From: Bisbaumannia pacifica
GTDB taxonomy: Bacteria; Pseudomonadota; Gammaproteobacteria; Pseudomonadales; Halomonadaceae
DNA length: 64,000 nt
Direction of reading: 5' to 3'
Assembly (NCBI RefSeq): GCF_007989625.1
Contig: NZ_BJUK01000018.1
Span: forward strand, 1 to 64,000
The notes under the pieces are model-generated. The model made no database searches. It worked only from the letters and a program-made list of their open reading frames with translations, and had not been told where the DNA came from. The stretch's first letter is position 1, and the number at the start of each line of letters is the position of its first letter. Position numbers and translations under genes: made by a program. This document shows, in pieces, positions 55,095-63,376 of the stretch.

Positions 55095-55654
55095 TCGAGC
55101 ACCTCGACGCCGGCCTGGCGCAGCTCATCGAGGCAGGCCTGGCGGCCCGTGGGCGCCACCGCCGCGCTGGCCTCTGCCAGTAGCAGGGTGGCGAAGCCCG
55201 CCGCTACGGCGTCCAGGGCGGTGGCGCGGACGCAGACATCCAGGGCCAGGCCGCAGACCACCACCCGGCGAATGCCATGACGCCGCAGGAAGCCGGCCAG
55301 GCCGGTGCCGTCGAAGGCGGAGTAGGCGTCGGCATCGAAGGCGCAGGCCTTGCTGACCCGCACCGTCTCCTCGGGCAGGGCCAGGTCGGGATGGAAGGCG
55401 GCGCCGACGGTGTCCTGGACGCAGTGGGGCGGCCAGGGGCCGCCCTGCTCCCGGAAGCTGACGTGCTCCACCGGATGCCAGTCACGGCTGGCCACCACCA
55501 GGGCGCCGGCCGCGGCGGCGAGGCTGATCTCGGCATTGATGGTCGGCACCAGGGCCCGGCCGCCGGCGACGGCCAGGGCGCCGCCCTCGCAGAAGTCGTT
55601 CTGCATATCCACTACCAGCAGGGCGCTGTCGGGGCCATAGGTCACGCGGGTCAT
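55091..55654 (-). CDS. pncA: Nicotinamidase
   Basis: Isochorismatase-fold amidase of 187 residues that converts nicotinamide to nicotinate. The catalytic triad is visible as Asp16 (LLVVDMQNDF), Lys102 (VSKACAFDADAYSAF) and Cys141 (CGLALDVCVRATALDA); metal ligands are Asp58, His60 and His64 in SRDWHPVEH. First gene of pncA-pncB. GGAGG lies seven bases before the ATG. A repeat copy lies upstream. Confidence 0.95.
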   Translation of the reverse strand: MTRVTYGPDSALLVVDMQNDFCEGGALAVAGGRALVPTINAEISLAAAAGALVVASRDWHPVEHVSFREQGGPWPPHCVQDTVGAAFHPDLALPEETVRVSKACAFDADAYSAFDGTGLAGFLRRHGIRRVVVCGLALDVCVRATALDAVAAGFATLLLAEASAAVAPTGRQACLDELRQAGVEVLE

Positions 55655-55776
55655 GGGAAGCCTCCCGAGTCTCCGAGCGTGTACCTATCAGCCTACGCCG
55701 CGTCGGTGAGGCTGTGTAGGGGCTTTGGCGACGACTTGGGATGTGGGCGAAGCGAGGCAGCCTTGCTGGAATTGCT

Positions 55777-55891
55777 AAGGGGCGCTGGGGGTAGGCCGGA
55801 GCGGAGCGTCATTATCAGGGACGAGAATGCCGAGCGCCCATGGATGGGTTCACAGCGTCTCCGCGAAGTGCCTACCCCCAGGTTAGCCCCG
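55777..55891 (+). repeat. Dispersed structured repeat, copy B
   Basis: 115 bp element between ghrA and pncA, opposite to both genes. It differs most in sequence but keeps the fold: TGGGGGTAGGC pairs with GCCTACCCCCA (C-G in copy C becomes T-A), GCGGAG with CTCCGC (A-T becomes G-C), and the inner hairpin CATTATC/GAGAATG swaps one T-A for A-T. Confidence 0.92.
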
Positions 55892-55930
55892 GGCCTCGAG
55901 ATCAGAAGGGGCCCAGGGGCAAAAGGGATA

Positions 55931-56866
55931 TCAATAGCCGGCGTCGGGGTCGATCGTCGCCTGTGGCTTTCCCGCCTCGAAGGCCTCGAGGCTCTCGACG
56001 ACCTGGTCCAGGGCCGCGCCCAGGGGGGTGGGGCCGGCCATATGCGGGGTCACCCAGACCCGCGGATGCGTCCAGAACGGGCTATCCGCGGGCAGCGGCT
56101 CCTTCGGGAAGGCATCGAGCAGGGCGCCGCGCAGCCGCCCCTCGGCGTCGCCGGGACCCAGGGCGTCGAGCAGCGCCGCCTCGTCGATCAGGCTGCCGCG
56201 GCCGGGATTGATCAGGCTGGCTCCCGCCGGCAGGCACGCCAGGGCCCGGGCATCGATCAGACGCTGGGTGGCCGGGGTATCCGGCAGCAGCAGCACCAGG
56301 CTCATCACCTGGCCCAGCAGGGCCTCGAGCCCCGCCTCGCCGTGGTGGCAAGCGATGCCCTCCAGCGACTTGGGCGTACGGCTCCAGCCATGCACCGGGA
56401 AGCCGTCGGCGGCGAGGGTCGCGGCCACCTTGGCGCCGATGGCCCCCAGCCCAAGCACCCCCACCGGCCAGTCGGCCTTGTCCACCATGGCGTGCTCGTG
56501 CCACTCGGCACGGGCCTGCTGGCGGCCGTAGCGGTCGAAGTCGCGCTGGAAGTGCAGCACGCCATAGCGCACGTAGTCGGCGATGGGGCCCGCCATGCCG
56601 GCATCGCGCAGCTTGACGATGGGCACCCCCGAGGGCAGGCCGGGGTTGTTGAGCAGCGCATCCACCCCGGCCCCCAGGTTGATGATGCCCTTGAGGCGGG
56701 CCTGTTCGCGCAGCAGGCCCGCGTCGGGCTTCCAGGCCACCAGGTAGTCGGCATCGCGGCGCTCGGCCTCGGGGGCGGCGCTGGTCACTACCTCTGCTCC
56801 GGACAGGCGCCGGGCCAGGGCCTGGCGCCACTGCTCGGCGTCGTCGCTATGGACCAGGACTCGCAT
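55931..56866 (-). CDS. ghrA: Glyoxylate/hydroxypyruvate reductase A
   Basis: NAD(P)H-dependent 2-hydroxyacid dehydrogenase of 311 residues. It has VLVHSDDAEQWRQALARRL, the NADP-binding VGVLGLGAIGAKVAATLAAD followed by GWSRTPKS (Arg after the second strand favours NADPH), LINPGRGSLIDEAALLDAL, and active-site residues in LLDAFPKEPLPADSPFW and VWVTPHMAG (His). This is the GhrA/YcdW subgroup. It reduces glyoxylate and hydroxypyruvate. GAGGAG precedes the ATG. Confidence 0.92.
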   Translation of the reverse strand: MRVLVHSDDAEQWRQALARRLSGAEVVTSAAPEAERRDADYLVAWKPDAGLLREQARLKGIINLGAGVDALLNNPGLPSGVPIVKLRDAGMAGPIADYVRYGVLHFQRDFDRYGRQQARAEWHEHAMVDKADWPVGVLGLGAIGAKVAATLAADGFPVHGWSRTPKSLEGIACHHGEAGLEALLGQVMSLVLLLPDTPATQRLIDARALACLPAGASLINPGRGSLIDEAALLDALGPGDAEGRLRGALLDAFPKEPLPADSPFWTHPRVWVTPHMAGPTPLGAALDQVVESLEAFEAGKPQATIDPDAGY

Positions 56867-56934
56867 CGGTTCTCCTCGTACCCGAATGATGGCCTTTATG
56901 ATGGGGCCTGGCCCGGGGCGGGTAAAGCCCGGCC

Positions 56935-58572
56935 TCAGGCCGGTTCGGCACTGGCCTCCGGTCGCCGGGTCGACGCCGCGATGGTGGCGGGCGCGGCGAT
57001 GGCGGGCGCGCCGGCCGGCGCCTCGGCGACGCGGAAGCGGGCCACCATGGCGGTCAGCGCCTCGGCCTGGCGCTTGAGGGTGATCGCCGCCTGGCTGGTC
57101 GACTGCACCATGCCGGCATTCTGCTGGGTGGTCGAATCGAGCTCCGCCACCGCGGTGCCGATCTGGGTCAGCCCATCGGCCTGTTCTCGGGTAGCCGCGC
57201 CGATGCGCGTCACCACCGCGCCGAGCCGCTCGATGCTGGTGGTAGTGTCGCTCATGCTCTGACCGCTCTGCAGAACCTGATCGGCGCAGGCCTCGAGTTG
57301 GCGTCGCGTGGTGTCGAGCAGCTTGCGGATCTCGCCGGCGGCGTCGGCGCTGCGGCTGGCCAGGGCGCGGACCTCGGAGGCGACCACGGCGAAGCCGCGA
57401 CCCTTGTCGCCGGCCTGGGCGGCCTCCACGGAGGCGTTGAGGGCGAGGATATTGGTCTGGAAGGCGATGGTGTCGATGGTCTCGATGATGCTGTCCATCC
57501 GCGCCGCATCGGCGACCACCTCCTGAATCTGGGTCACGCTGCGGCTCACCGTCTCGTTGCTGACCCGGGTGCGTACCGTGGCCTCTTCCGCCAGGTCGTC
57601 GGCCTCGCGAGTGCTATCGGCGTTCTGGGCCACCGAGCTGGTGATCTCTTCCATGCTGGCGGCGCTCTGCTGCAGGGCGCTGGCTTGCTGTTCGGTGCGG
57701 GCGGCCAGGGCGTGGCTGCCATGGGCGATCTCGTCGGCGTTACCGTGCACCGACTCCCCGGCCTGGCGAATCGAGGCCACCAGGGAGGAGAGCGAGCGGG
57801 TCATGTGCTGGAGCGCGTTGAGCAGCCGGGCGGTCTCGTCGCGGCCATGCACTTGGATCGTCTGGTCGAGGTCGCCCTCGGCGACGCGCTCGGTGATCGC
57901 CAGCGCCTGGCCGAGGGGCGTGACGATGCTGCGGGTGATCAGCAGCGACAGCAGGGCGGCCGCGCCCAGGGCCAGGGCGGCGACGCTCAGCAGCCAGCGC
58001 AGGGCGGTGGCATGGCTGACGTCGATGGCCTGCCTGGCGGTGGCCATATGGGCCTCGGCCCGCTCGCCGATGGCGCCGGCCGTGTCGCTGAGGTGATAGA
58101 CCGCGTCCTTGTGCTCGTCGAAGGCTTGGTTGACCGCCGCCGTGGTGGCGAACTCGCCGTCGCTCAGGCGTCGATAGATCGCCAGGAAGCCGGTGGCATA
58201 TTCCTCGAGGGCCGCTTCGGCCTCGAGATAGAGCGCTTGGAGCTCATCGGATGGGGCCTGCTCGCGTGCCGTGCTCAGGGTCGCGGCGAGCCGTTCGCGG
58301 GCGTCCTGCCATCTGTCGCGATAGGAAGCGTGACGCTCGGCCTCGGCGAAGTTGATAAAGGCGTCCTTCTCGTAGCGCCGCAACTGTAGGGCGAGCAGCT
58401 GCACCCGGGAGGCGTCGAGGGCGATCGCGGCGTCGATTTCCAGGGTCTCCACGGCGGTCGATTTCACCTGCTGTAGCCCGCGGAAGCCGATGGTCGAGAT
58501 GGCGAGGAGCAGCAGGGCCAGAAGGGAAAACGCCAGGGCGAGGCGCGCGCCGATAGTCAATCGCTGAAGCAT
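56935..58572 (-). CDS. Methyl-accepting chemotaxis protein
   Basis: Chemoreceptor of 545 residues. TM1 (about 8-30), helical periplasmic sensor (31-190) with [22 protein letters not shown]2 (about 191-213), HAMP (about 214-266), then the signalling domain with the hairpin tip [20 protein letters not shown] (the CheA/CheW contact), flanked by methylation helices such as [20 protein letters not shown]. The C-terminus is Ala/Pro-rich and lacks a CheR-tether pentapeptide. The ligand is unknown; it lies next to enuR and the ectoine genes. A sigma-28-like promoter precedes it. Confidence 0.92.
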   Translation of the reverse strand: MLQRLTIGARLALAFSLLALLLLAISTIGFRGLQQVKSTAVETLEIDAAIALDASRVQLLALQLRRYEKDAFINFAEAERHASYRDRWQDARERLAATLSTAREQAPSDELQALYLEAEAALEEYATGFLAIYRRLSDGEFATTAAVNQAFDEHKDAVYHLSDTAGAIGERAEAHMATARQAIDVSHATALRWLLSVAALALGAAALLSLLITRSIVTPLGQALAITERVAEGDLDQTIQVHGRDETARLLNALQHMTRSLSSLVASIRQAGESVHGNADEIAHGSHALAARTEQQASALQQSAASMEEITSSVAQNADSTREADDLAEEATVRTRVSNETVSRSVTQIQEVVADAARMDSIIETIDTIAFQTNILALNASVEAAQAGDKGRGFAVVASEVRALASRSADAAGEIRKLLDTTRRQLEACADQVLQSGQSMSDTTTSIERLGAVVTRIGAATREQADGLTQIGTAVAELDSTTQQNAGMVQSTSQAAITLKRQAEALTAMVARFRVAEAPAGAPAIAAPATIAASTRRPEASAEPA

Positions 58573-58609
58573 TTATAAGCATCCTGTGGAATAACAGCCT
58601 GTGCCCACC

Positions 58610-58637
58610 CTATCGGCCGGGAATAAGCAGAACTTTA
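58610..58637 (-). promoter_or_regulatory. Sigma-28 (FliA) promoter of the chemoreceptor gene
   Basis: On the minus strand TAAAGTTC and GCCGATAG are separated by 12 bases; the FliA consensus is TAAAGTTT, 11 bases, GCCGATAA. It lies 38 bases before the start codon, as expected for a motility gene. Confidence 0.65.
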
Positions 58638-58647
58638 ACGCCAATGC

Positions 58648-60054
58648 TTAATAAACGATCTGCATCATGGGAGGCGGGGTGTCCTCCAGCAGGGTCGCGA
58701 GTCGGGTCAGGCCATCGCGCAGTCGGTCGATATCCTGCTCCGCGCCCAGGCTCAGGCGCACCCGCCGCGGCGGCGGGGTCTGCTCCACCATAAAGGGCAC
58801 CGCCGTGGTCAGGGAGAGTCCCTCCTGCTCGGCCTGTTGCTGCAGCTCCTCGGCGCGCCAGGCCTGGGGCAGGGAGAGCCACAGATGCAGGCTGCTGGGG
58901 CGCGACTGGAAGGGGTGGCCGGCGAAGATCTCGGCGGCCAGGCGCTGGCGCTCGGCGAGCATCTCGCGTTGCTCCAGGGCCAGGGTCTCCAGGGTGCCGT
59001 CGGCCAGCCACAGGTCGGCCAGCTCGAAGATCAGCGGCGTGGCCATCCAACTGGTGGCGCGTAGCCGCGGCAGGGTGTGATGCACCTGCTGGCGGGGCAC
59101 GCTGAGGTAGCCGGCGCGCAGCCCCGGCAGGGTCACCTTGGTCAGGCTGGTGACATGAAAGCCCTGGCGGGGAAGGCGGGCGCACAGCGGCGTCAGGCCG
59201 GGGGGCTCGAGCAGGGCATGGACGTCGTCCTCGATCAGCCATACCTGGTGGCGTGCCAGCACCTCCGCCACGGCATCGCGACGTGCCTCGCTCATGGTCG
59301 CACCGGTAGGGTTGAGCTGGGTGGGGGTCAGGCAGACCGCCCGGGGGCGAAAGCGTCGGCAGGCGGCCTCCAGGGCCTCCGGCACCACGCCCTCCGCATC
59401 GATGGCGACGCCGCGGAGCTGGAAGCCCAGGGTACGGGAGAGGGCGATCAGACCATGGTCGGTGAGGGCCTCGGTCAGCACCAGGTCACCGTGCTGGACC
59501 ACGGTGGCGATGGCCAGCATCAGGCCATGGGCGGCGCCGTTGCAGAGGATGCGCTCCTCGACGCCGCCGGGCACCTTGAGGCGTCCCAGTAACCAGTCAT
59601 TGGCCCGCTCGCGCTGATGGGGCAGGCCGGCGATGGGGCGATTGGCGCCCAGCACATCGGGATGGGCACGCTCGGCCAGCTCCATCAAGGCCTCGCGAAA
59701 GCGCCGATGATGGAGGGGAGGGCAGACCGGGTGGGCGATGGAGAGGTCGATCAGCGGGTTCTCCAAGCGCGGCTCGGGGCTGCGCAGGTATTCCGACTCC
59801 CGGGCGTCGTCCAGGGCATTGACCCAGGTACCGCTGCCTACCCGGGCCTGGACCAGGCTCATCTTCTCGGCCTGGGCATAGGCCCGGGAGACCGTCTGCA
59901 CGCTGACGCCCAGGGCCTCGGCCAGTTGACGATGGGGCGGCAGCCGGGTGCCTGGGGGCAGCTCGCCCTGACGGATCGCCTCGGCCAGGGCCTGGGCGAT
60001 ATCCAGGTACTTGGGGCCCTCGTTGCTGAGGTAGGGAGTCAGGTCAATTGTCAT
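58648..60054 (-). CDS. enuR: MocR-type regulator of ectoine utilisation
   Basis: Regulator of 468 residues: winged helix GntR domain (about 12-80) with LPPHRQLAEALGVSVQTVSR, then an aminotransferase-like domain with the PLP lysine Lys306 in SLTKVTLPGLRAGYLS, LTPTQLNPTGATMSE and IEDDVHALL. EnuR proteins use PLP bound to this lysine to sense diaminobutyrate-derived intermediates of ectoine breakdown and relieve repression. It is divergent from doeA with a palindromic site between them. PdxR or GabR relatives have the same architecture, but the location decides for EnuR. Confidence 0.9.
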   Translation of the reverse strand: MTIDLTPYLSNEGPKYLDIAQALAEAIRQGELPPGTRLPPHRQLAEALGVSVQTVSRAYAQAEKMSLVQARVGSGTWVNALDDARESEYLRSPEPRLENPLIDLSIAHPVCPPLHHRRFREALMELAERAHPDVLGANRPIAGLPHQRERANDWLLGRLKVPGGVEERILCNGAAHGLMLAIATVVQHGDLVLTEALTDHGLIALSRTLGFQLRGVAIDAEGVVPEALEAACRRFRPRAVCLTPTQLNPTGATMSEARRDAVAEVLARHQVWLIEDDVHALLEPPGLTPLCARLPRQGFHVTSLTKVTLPGLRAGYLSVPRQQVHHTLPRLRATSWMATPLIFELADLWLADGTLETLALEQREMLAERQRLAAEIFAGHPFQSRPSSLHLWLSLPQAWRAEELQQQAEQEGLSLTTAVPFMVEQTPPPRRVRLSLGAEQDIDRLRDGLTRLATLLEDTPPPMMQIVY

Positions 60055-60161
60055 GATCCAATAAAGCCTTTGACGGGAAGCTTAGCGCCAATGCTAGTAT
60101 CCACCCTAAGGTGATTGACCGGCAATTGTCATGCAAAATGTTATGAAAACTCATGACAATT
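60046..60161. promoter_or_regulatory. EnuR operator region between enuR and doeA
   Basis: AATTGTCATG occurs at 60046-60055 and 60124-60133, and inverted as CATGACAATT at 60152-60161. The last two form a perfect 10 bp inverted repeat with 18 bases between. The first covers the enuR start codon. They are the only such repeats in this spacer. Confidence 0.55.
60070..60100 (+). promoter_or_regulatory. Promoter candidate of doeA
   Basis: TTGACG and TAGTAT are 19 bases apart, with TG before the -10 (TGCTAGTAT). Transcription would start near 60107, just before the inverted repeat, so a bound regulator would block it. The spacing is longer than ideal. Confidence 0.4.
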
Positions 60162-60260
60162 ATAACCGCCGGTTTGCGACAAGCAGCCACCCCTGCGGCT
60201 CGGCGGCCACAAACGGAGGGCCGGCCGGTTTCGGCGATCTTAGATGGATTTCACGACGCC

Positions 60261-61460
60261 ATGATCGAGGTTTCACTGCCTTTTACCCGTGAGGAGTACG
60301 CCAACCGCCTGTGGAAGGTGCGTACCGAGATGGCCAATCGGGGGATCGATATGCTGCTGATCAGCGATCCCTCCAATATGGCCTGGCTGACCGGCTACGA
60401 CGGCTGGTCCTTCTATGTGCACCAGTGCGTGCTGCTGGGCCTGGAGGGCGAGCCGGTCTGGTATGGCCGACGCATGGATGCCAACGGCGCCCTGCGTACC
60501 TGCTGGATGGACCCGGACAACATCACCTACTACCCGGATTACTACGTGCAGAATCCGGACATGCACCCCATGGATTACCTGGCCCAGTCGATTATCCCCG
60601 ACCGCGGCTGGCATCAAGGGGTGATCGGCATGGAGATGGACAACTACTACTTCTCCGCCAAGGCTTACCAGAGCCTGCTGCGGGAGCTGCCCCATGCCCG
60701 TTTCATGGATGCCAACTCCCTGGTCAACTGGTGCCGGGCCATCAAGTCGTCCCGCGAGGTGGAGTACATGCGGGTGGCGGCGAAGATCGTCGAGGGCATG
60801 CATACGCGGATCCTCGAGGTGATCGAGCCGGGGCTGCCCAAGAGCAAGCTGGTCTCGGAGATCTATCGGGTCGGCATCGAGGGTTGGACCGACCCGGAAG
60901 GGCGGGTCTTCGGCGGCGACTACCCCGCCATCGTCCCCATGCTGCCCACCGGCAAGGACGCGGCGGCCCCCCACCTGACCTGGGACGATACCCCCTTCCG
61001 CCGCGGTGAGGGCACCTTCTTCGAGATCGCCGGCGTCTACAAGCGCTACCACGCCCCCATGTCGCGCACCGTCTTCCTGGGCAAGCCGCCCCAGGAGTTC
61101 ATTCGCGCCGAGTCGGCGCTGCTGGAGGGCATCGAGAACGGCCTGGCGGTGGCCAAGCCCGGCAATCGCACCGCGGATATCGCCATGGCCCTGGGCGCGG
61201 CCATGGACAAGTACGGCTTCGACCGCGGTGGTGCCCGCTGCGGCTATCCCATCGGCATCAGCTATCCGCCGGACTGGGGCGAGCGCACCATGAGCCTGCG
61301 CCCCTCCGACGAGACCATCCTCGAGCCCGGCATGACCTTCCATTTCATGCCGGGGCTCTGGGAGGACGACTGGGGCTTGGAGATCACCGAGAGCATCCTG
61401 ATCACCGAGACCGGTTGCGAGACCCTGGCTAACTTCCCGCGCCAGCTATTCGTCCGCTAG
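60261..61460 (+). CDS. doeA: Ectoine hydrolase DoeA
   Basis: Creatinase/peptidase M24-fold enzyme of 399 residues, the same length as H. elongata DoeA. It opens the ectoine ring to N-alpha-acetyl-diaminobutyrate, the first step of ectoine breakdown. The N-terminus MIEVSLPFTREEYANRLWKV and the blocks SDPSNMAWLTGYDGWSFYVH, ARCGYPIGISYPPDWGERTM and MTFHFMPGLWEDDWGLEITE match that enzyme closely. The frame is open to 60153, but the upstream 36 residues are not in the family and overlap the operator. The ribosome site at 60261 is poor. Confidence 0.95.
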   Translation: MIEVSLPFTREEYANRLWKVRTEMANRGIDMLLISDPSNMAWLTGYDGWSFYVHQCVLLGLEGEPVWYGRRMDANGALRTCWMDPDNITYYPDYYVQNPDMHPMDYLAQSIIPDRGWHQGVIGMEMDNYYFSAKAYQSLLRELPHARFMDANSLVNWCRAIKSSREVEYMRVAAKIVEGMHTRILEVIEPGLPKSKLVSEIYRVGIEGWTDPEGRVFGGDYPAIVPMLPTGKDAAAPHLTWDDTPFRRGEGTFFEIAGVYKRYHAPMSRTVFLGKPPQEFIRAESALLEGIENGLAVAKPGNRTADIAMALGAAMDKYGFDRGGARCGYPIGISYPPDWGERTMSLRPSDETILEPGMTFHFMPGLWEDDWGLEITESILITETGCETLANFPRQLFVR

Positions 61461-61506
61461 GCGCTAGATTCGCCCCGCGCTTGAAGAGAACAAGGAGTCC
61501 TAGACC

Positions 61507-62523
61507 ATGACCAAGCGTCCCAGCCCCATCTCCGCCACCGTGGACTTCGCCGTGGACGGCGTCCAGCACGGTTACCTGAAGCTGCCGATCTCCAACGACG
61601 AGTCGGCCTGGGGGGCGGTGATGATTCCCGTCGCCGTGATCAAGAACGGCGAGGGCCCCACCGCCCTGCTCACCGGGGGCAACCACGGCGATGAGTACGA
61701 GGGCATCACCGCCCTGCTGAAGCTGGCCAGCGAGCTCGAGGCCGAGGATATCCGGGGCCGGGTGATCATCGTGCCCACCATGAACGCCCCGGCGGCGCAG
61801 GCCGGCAAGCGCACCTCGCCGCTGGATGGCGGCAACCTCAACCGCAGCTTCCCCGGCGACCCGGACGGCAGCGTCACCGAGCAGATCGCCGACTACTTCA
61901 CCCGCGAGCTGGTGCCCCTGGCCGACGTGGTGCTCGACCTCCACTCCGGCGGTAGCACCCTGGATATCGTGCCCTTCGCCGCCTCCCACCACCTGGAGGA
62001 CAAGGCGTTGCAGCGCCGCGCCCTGGAGGGCGCCATCGCCTTCGGCGCGCCCACCGCCATGCTGATGTTCGAGCTCGATGCCACCAAGCTCTTCGATACC
62101 GCGGTGGAGAGTCAGGGCAAGGTGTTCGTGGCCACCGAGCTGGGGGGCGGCGGCACCACCACCCCGGAGCGCCTGGCCATCACCGAGCGCGGCATCGAGA
62201 ACTTCCTGATCCATTTCGGGCTGATGGAGGGCGAGGTGACGCCTCCCGCCGAGCCCCAGGTCTATGTGGATATGCCCGATGCCAGCTGCTATGTGCAGAG
62301 CGAGCACAGCGGCCTGCTGGAGCTCACCGTGGCGCTGGGCGAGCGGGTCGCCAAGGGCCAGTTGATCGCCCGGGTCTATGACCTGACCCGCACCGGCGCC
62401 ACCCCCGTGGAATACCATGCCGGCCGCGATGGTATGCTGGTGGCACGTCGTTTCCCCGCACGGGTCAATATGGGGGACACCATCGCGGTGATCGCCGAGG
62501 TCGTCGACCGACTCGAGGCCTGA
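61507..62523 (+). CDS. doeB: N-alpha-acetyl-L-2,4-diaminobutyrate deacetylase DoeB
   Basis: Zinc amidohydrolase of the AstE/AspA family, 338 residues (H. elongata DoeB about 342). It releases acetate from N-alpha-acetyl-diaminobutyrate. Zinc ligands are His60 and Glu63 in GGNHGDEYEG and His146 in VLDLHSGGS; NLNRSFPGD is the substrate loop, and the C-terminal part is a beta domain with EYHAGRDGMLVARRFPARVN. It lies 46 bases after doeA. AAGGAG precedes the ATG. Confidence 0.95.
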   Translation: MTKRPSPISATVDFAVDGVQHGYLKLPISNDESAWGAVMIPVAVIKNGEGPTALLTGGNHGDEYEGITALLKLASELEAEDIRGRVIIVPTMNAPAAQAGKRTSPLDGGNLNRSFPGDPDGSVTEQIADYFTRELVPLADVVLDLHSGGSTLDIVPFAASHHLEDKALQRRALEGAIAFGAPTAMLMFELDATKLFDTAVESQGKVFVATELGGGGTTTPERLAITERGIENFLIHFGLMEGEVTPPAEPQVYVDMPDASCYVQSEHSGLLELTVALGERVAKGQLIARVYDLTRTGATPVEYHAGRDGMLVARRFPARVNMGDTIAVIAEVVDRLEA

Positions 62524-62550
62524 CGAAAAGAACTCTGCCCATGAGCGGAA

Positions 62551-62663
62551 AAGGGGCGCTGGGGGCAGGGCAAAGCGAAGCGTCTTTTTCAGGGATGAAA
62601 AAGTCGAGCGCCCATGGATGGGTTCACAGCGTCTTCGCGTGACCTGCCCCCAGGTTAGCCCCG
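62551..62663 (+). repeat. Dispersed structured repeat, copy C
   Basis: 113 bp element between doeB and doeX, in the same direction. Stems: GGGGC/GCCCC (62553-62557 with 62658-62662), TGGGGGCAGG/CCTGCCCCCA (62560-62569 with 62643-62652), GCGAAG/CTTCGC (62575-62580 with 62633-62638), CTTTTTCA/TGAAAAAG (62584-62591 with 62596-62603) and CCCA/TGGG (62611-62622). It has no open frame of note. Confidence 0.93.
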
Positions 62664-62714
62664 CTTCCCGCCGCCTGTGACGAGTGACCTGGCCCGCTGC
62701 TACTGAGGAGCCCA

Positions 62715-63185
62715 ATGAAGCTTGACCGTTACGATCTGAAGATCCTCGAGATCCTGGCCAGGGATGGCCGCATCACCAAGTCGCGCCTGGCCGAGTGCAT
62801 CAACCTCTCGGTCAGCCCCTGCTGGGAGCGGGTCAAGCGCCTCGAGAAGGCCGGCATCATCGAGGGCTATGGGGCGCGGATCAACGCCCGGGTGCTGGTC
62901 AAGCGCACCCCGGTCTGGGTCCAGGTGGAGCTCAAGGCCCATAACGCCGAGAGCTTCCAGCGCTTCGAGAAGGTGGTGCGCGACACCCCCGAGGTCACCG
63001 AGTGCGTGGCGGTGGGCGGCGGCGTCGACTACCTGCTCAAGGTAGAGGCGGATTCCATCGACGCCTACCAGCGGCTGATCGACGGCTGGCTCACCTCCGA
63101 GGTGGGCATCGAGCGCTACTTCACCTATATCGTCACCAAGCAGGTCAAGCAGGCGCCGCCGCCCCTGGACCTGGCGCCCCAATAG
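62715..63185 (+). CDS. doeX: Lrp/AsnC-family regulator DoeX
   Basis: Transcription factor of 156 residues. Helix-turn-helix YDLKILEILARDGRITKSRL followed by ECINLSVSPCWERVKRLEKA; effector domain (about 70-150) with FEKVVRDTPEVTECVAVGGG and DYLLKVEADSIDAYQRLIDG. In H. elongata DoeX binds near doeA and regulates ectoine breakdown. It follows doeB, with a repeat copy between, and precedes the dehydrogenase gene. Confidence 0.92.
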   Translation: MKLDRYDLKILEILARDGRITKSRLAECINLSVSPCWERVKRLEKAGIIEGYGARINARVLVKRTPVWVQVELKAHNAESFQRFEKVVRDTPEVTECVAVGGGVDYLLKVEADSIDAYQRLIDGWLTSEVGIERYFTYIVTKQVKQAPPPLDLAPQ

Positions 63186-63304
63186 CCCCCGTCGGCGGGG
63201 CCAGAAAAACTTTCTGTGGCCCGCCGGGAGACAAAAAAAACCGCATGGTCCCGCGGCCCTATCGAAAAGTCTCCCCCGCCCTTAGCCCTTACCCTGAGCA
63301 CATG

Positions 63305-63357
63305 GACGGCTTGATGCCGTCGACGTGATTCGACCACCGTGGCGGCCCGCCGCCACG
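63305..63357 (+). other. Hairpins in the leader of the DoeC-type gene
   Basis: GACGGC-TTGAT-GCCGTC (63305-63321) and CGTGGCGG-CCCG-CCGCCACG (63338-63357) are perfect stems; the second ends 19 bases before the start codon. The 191 bp gap after doeX also holds a CCCCGTCGGCGGGG stem at 63188-63201. Confidence 0.45.
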
Positions 63358-63376
63358 TCGTCAGGGGAGGTGACCC

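Noticed and set aside
60153-60260. 36-residue N-terminal extension of DoeA
   Set aside because: Not present in the family, no ribosome site, and its first codons are part of the inverted repeat. The start at 60261 gives exactly the known length.
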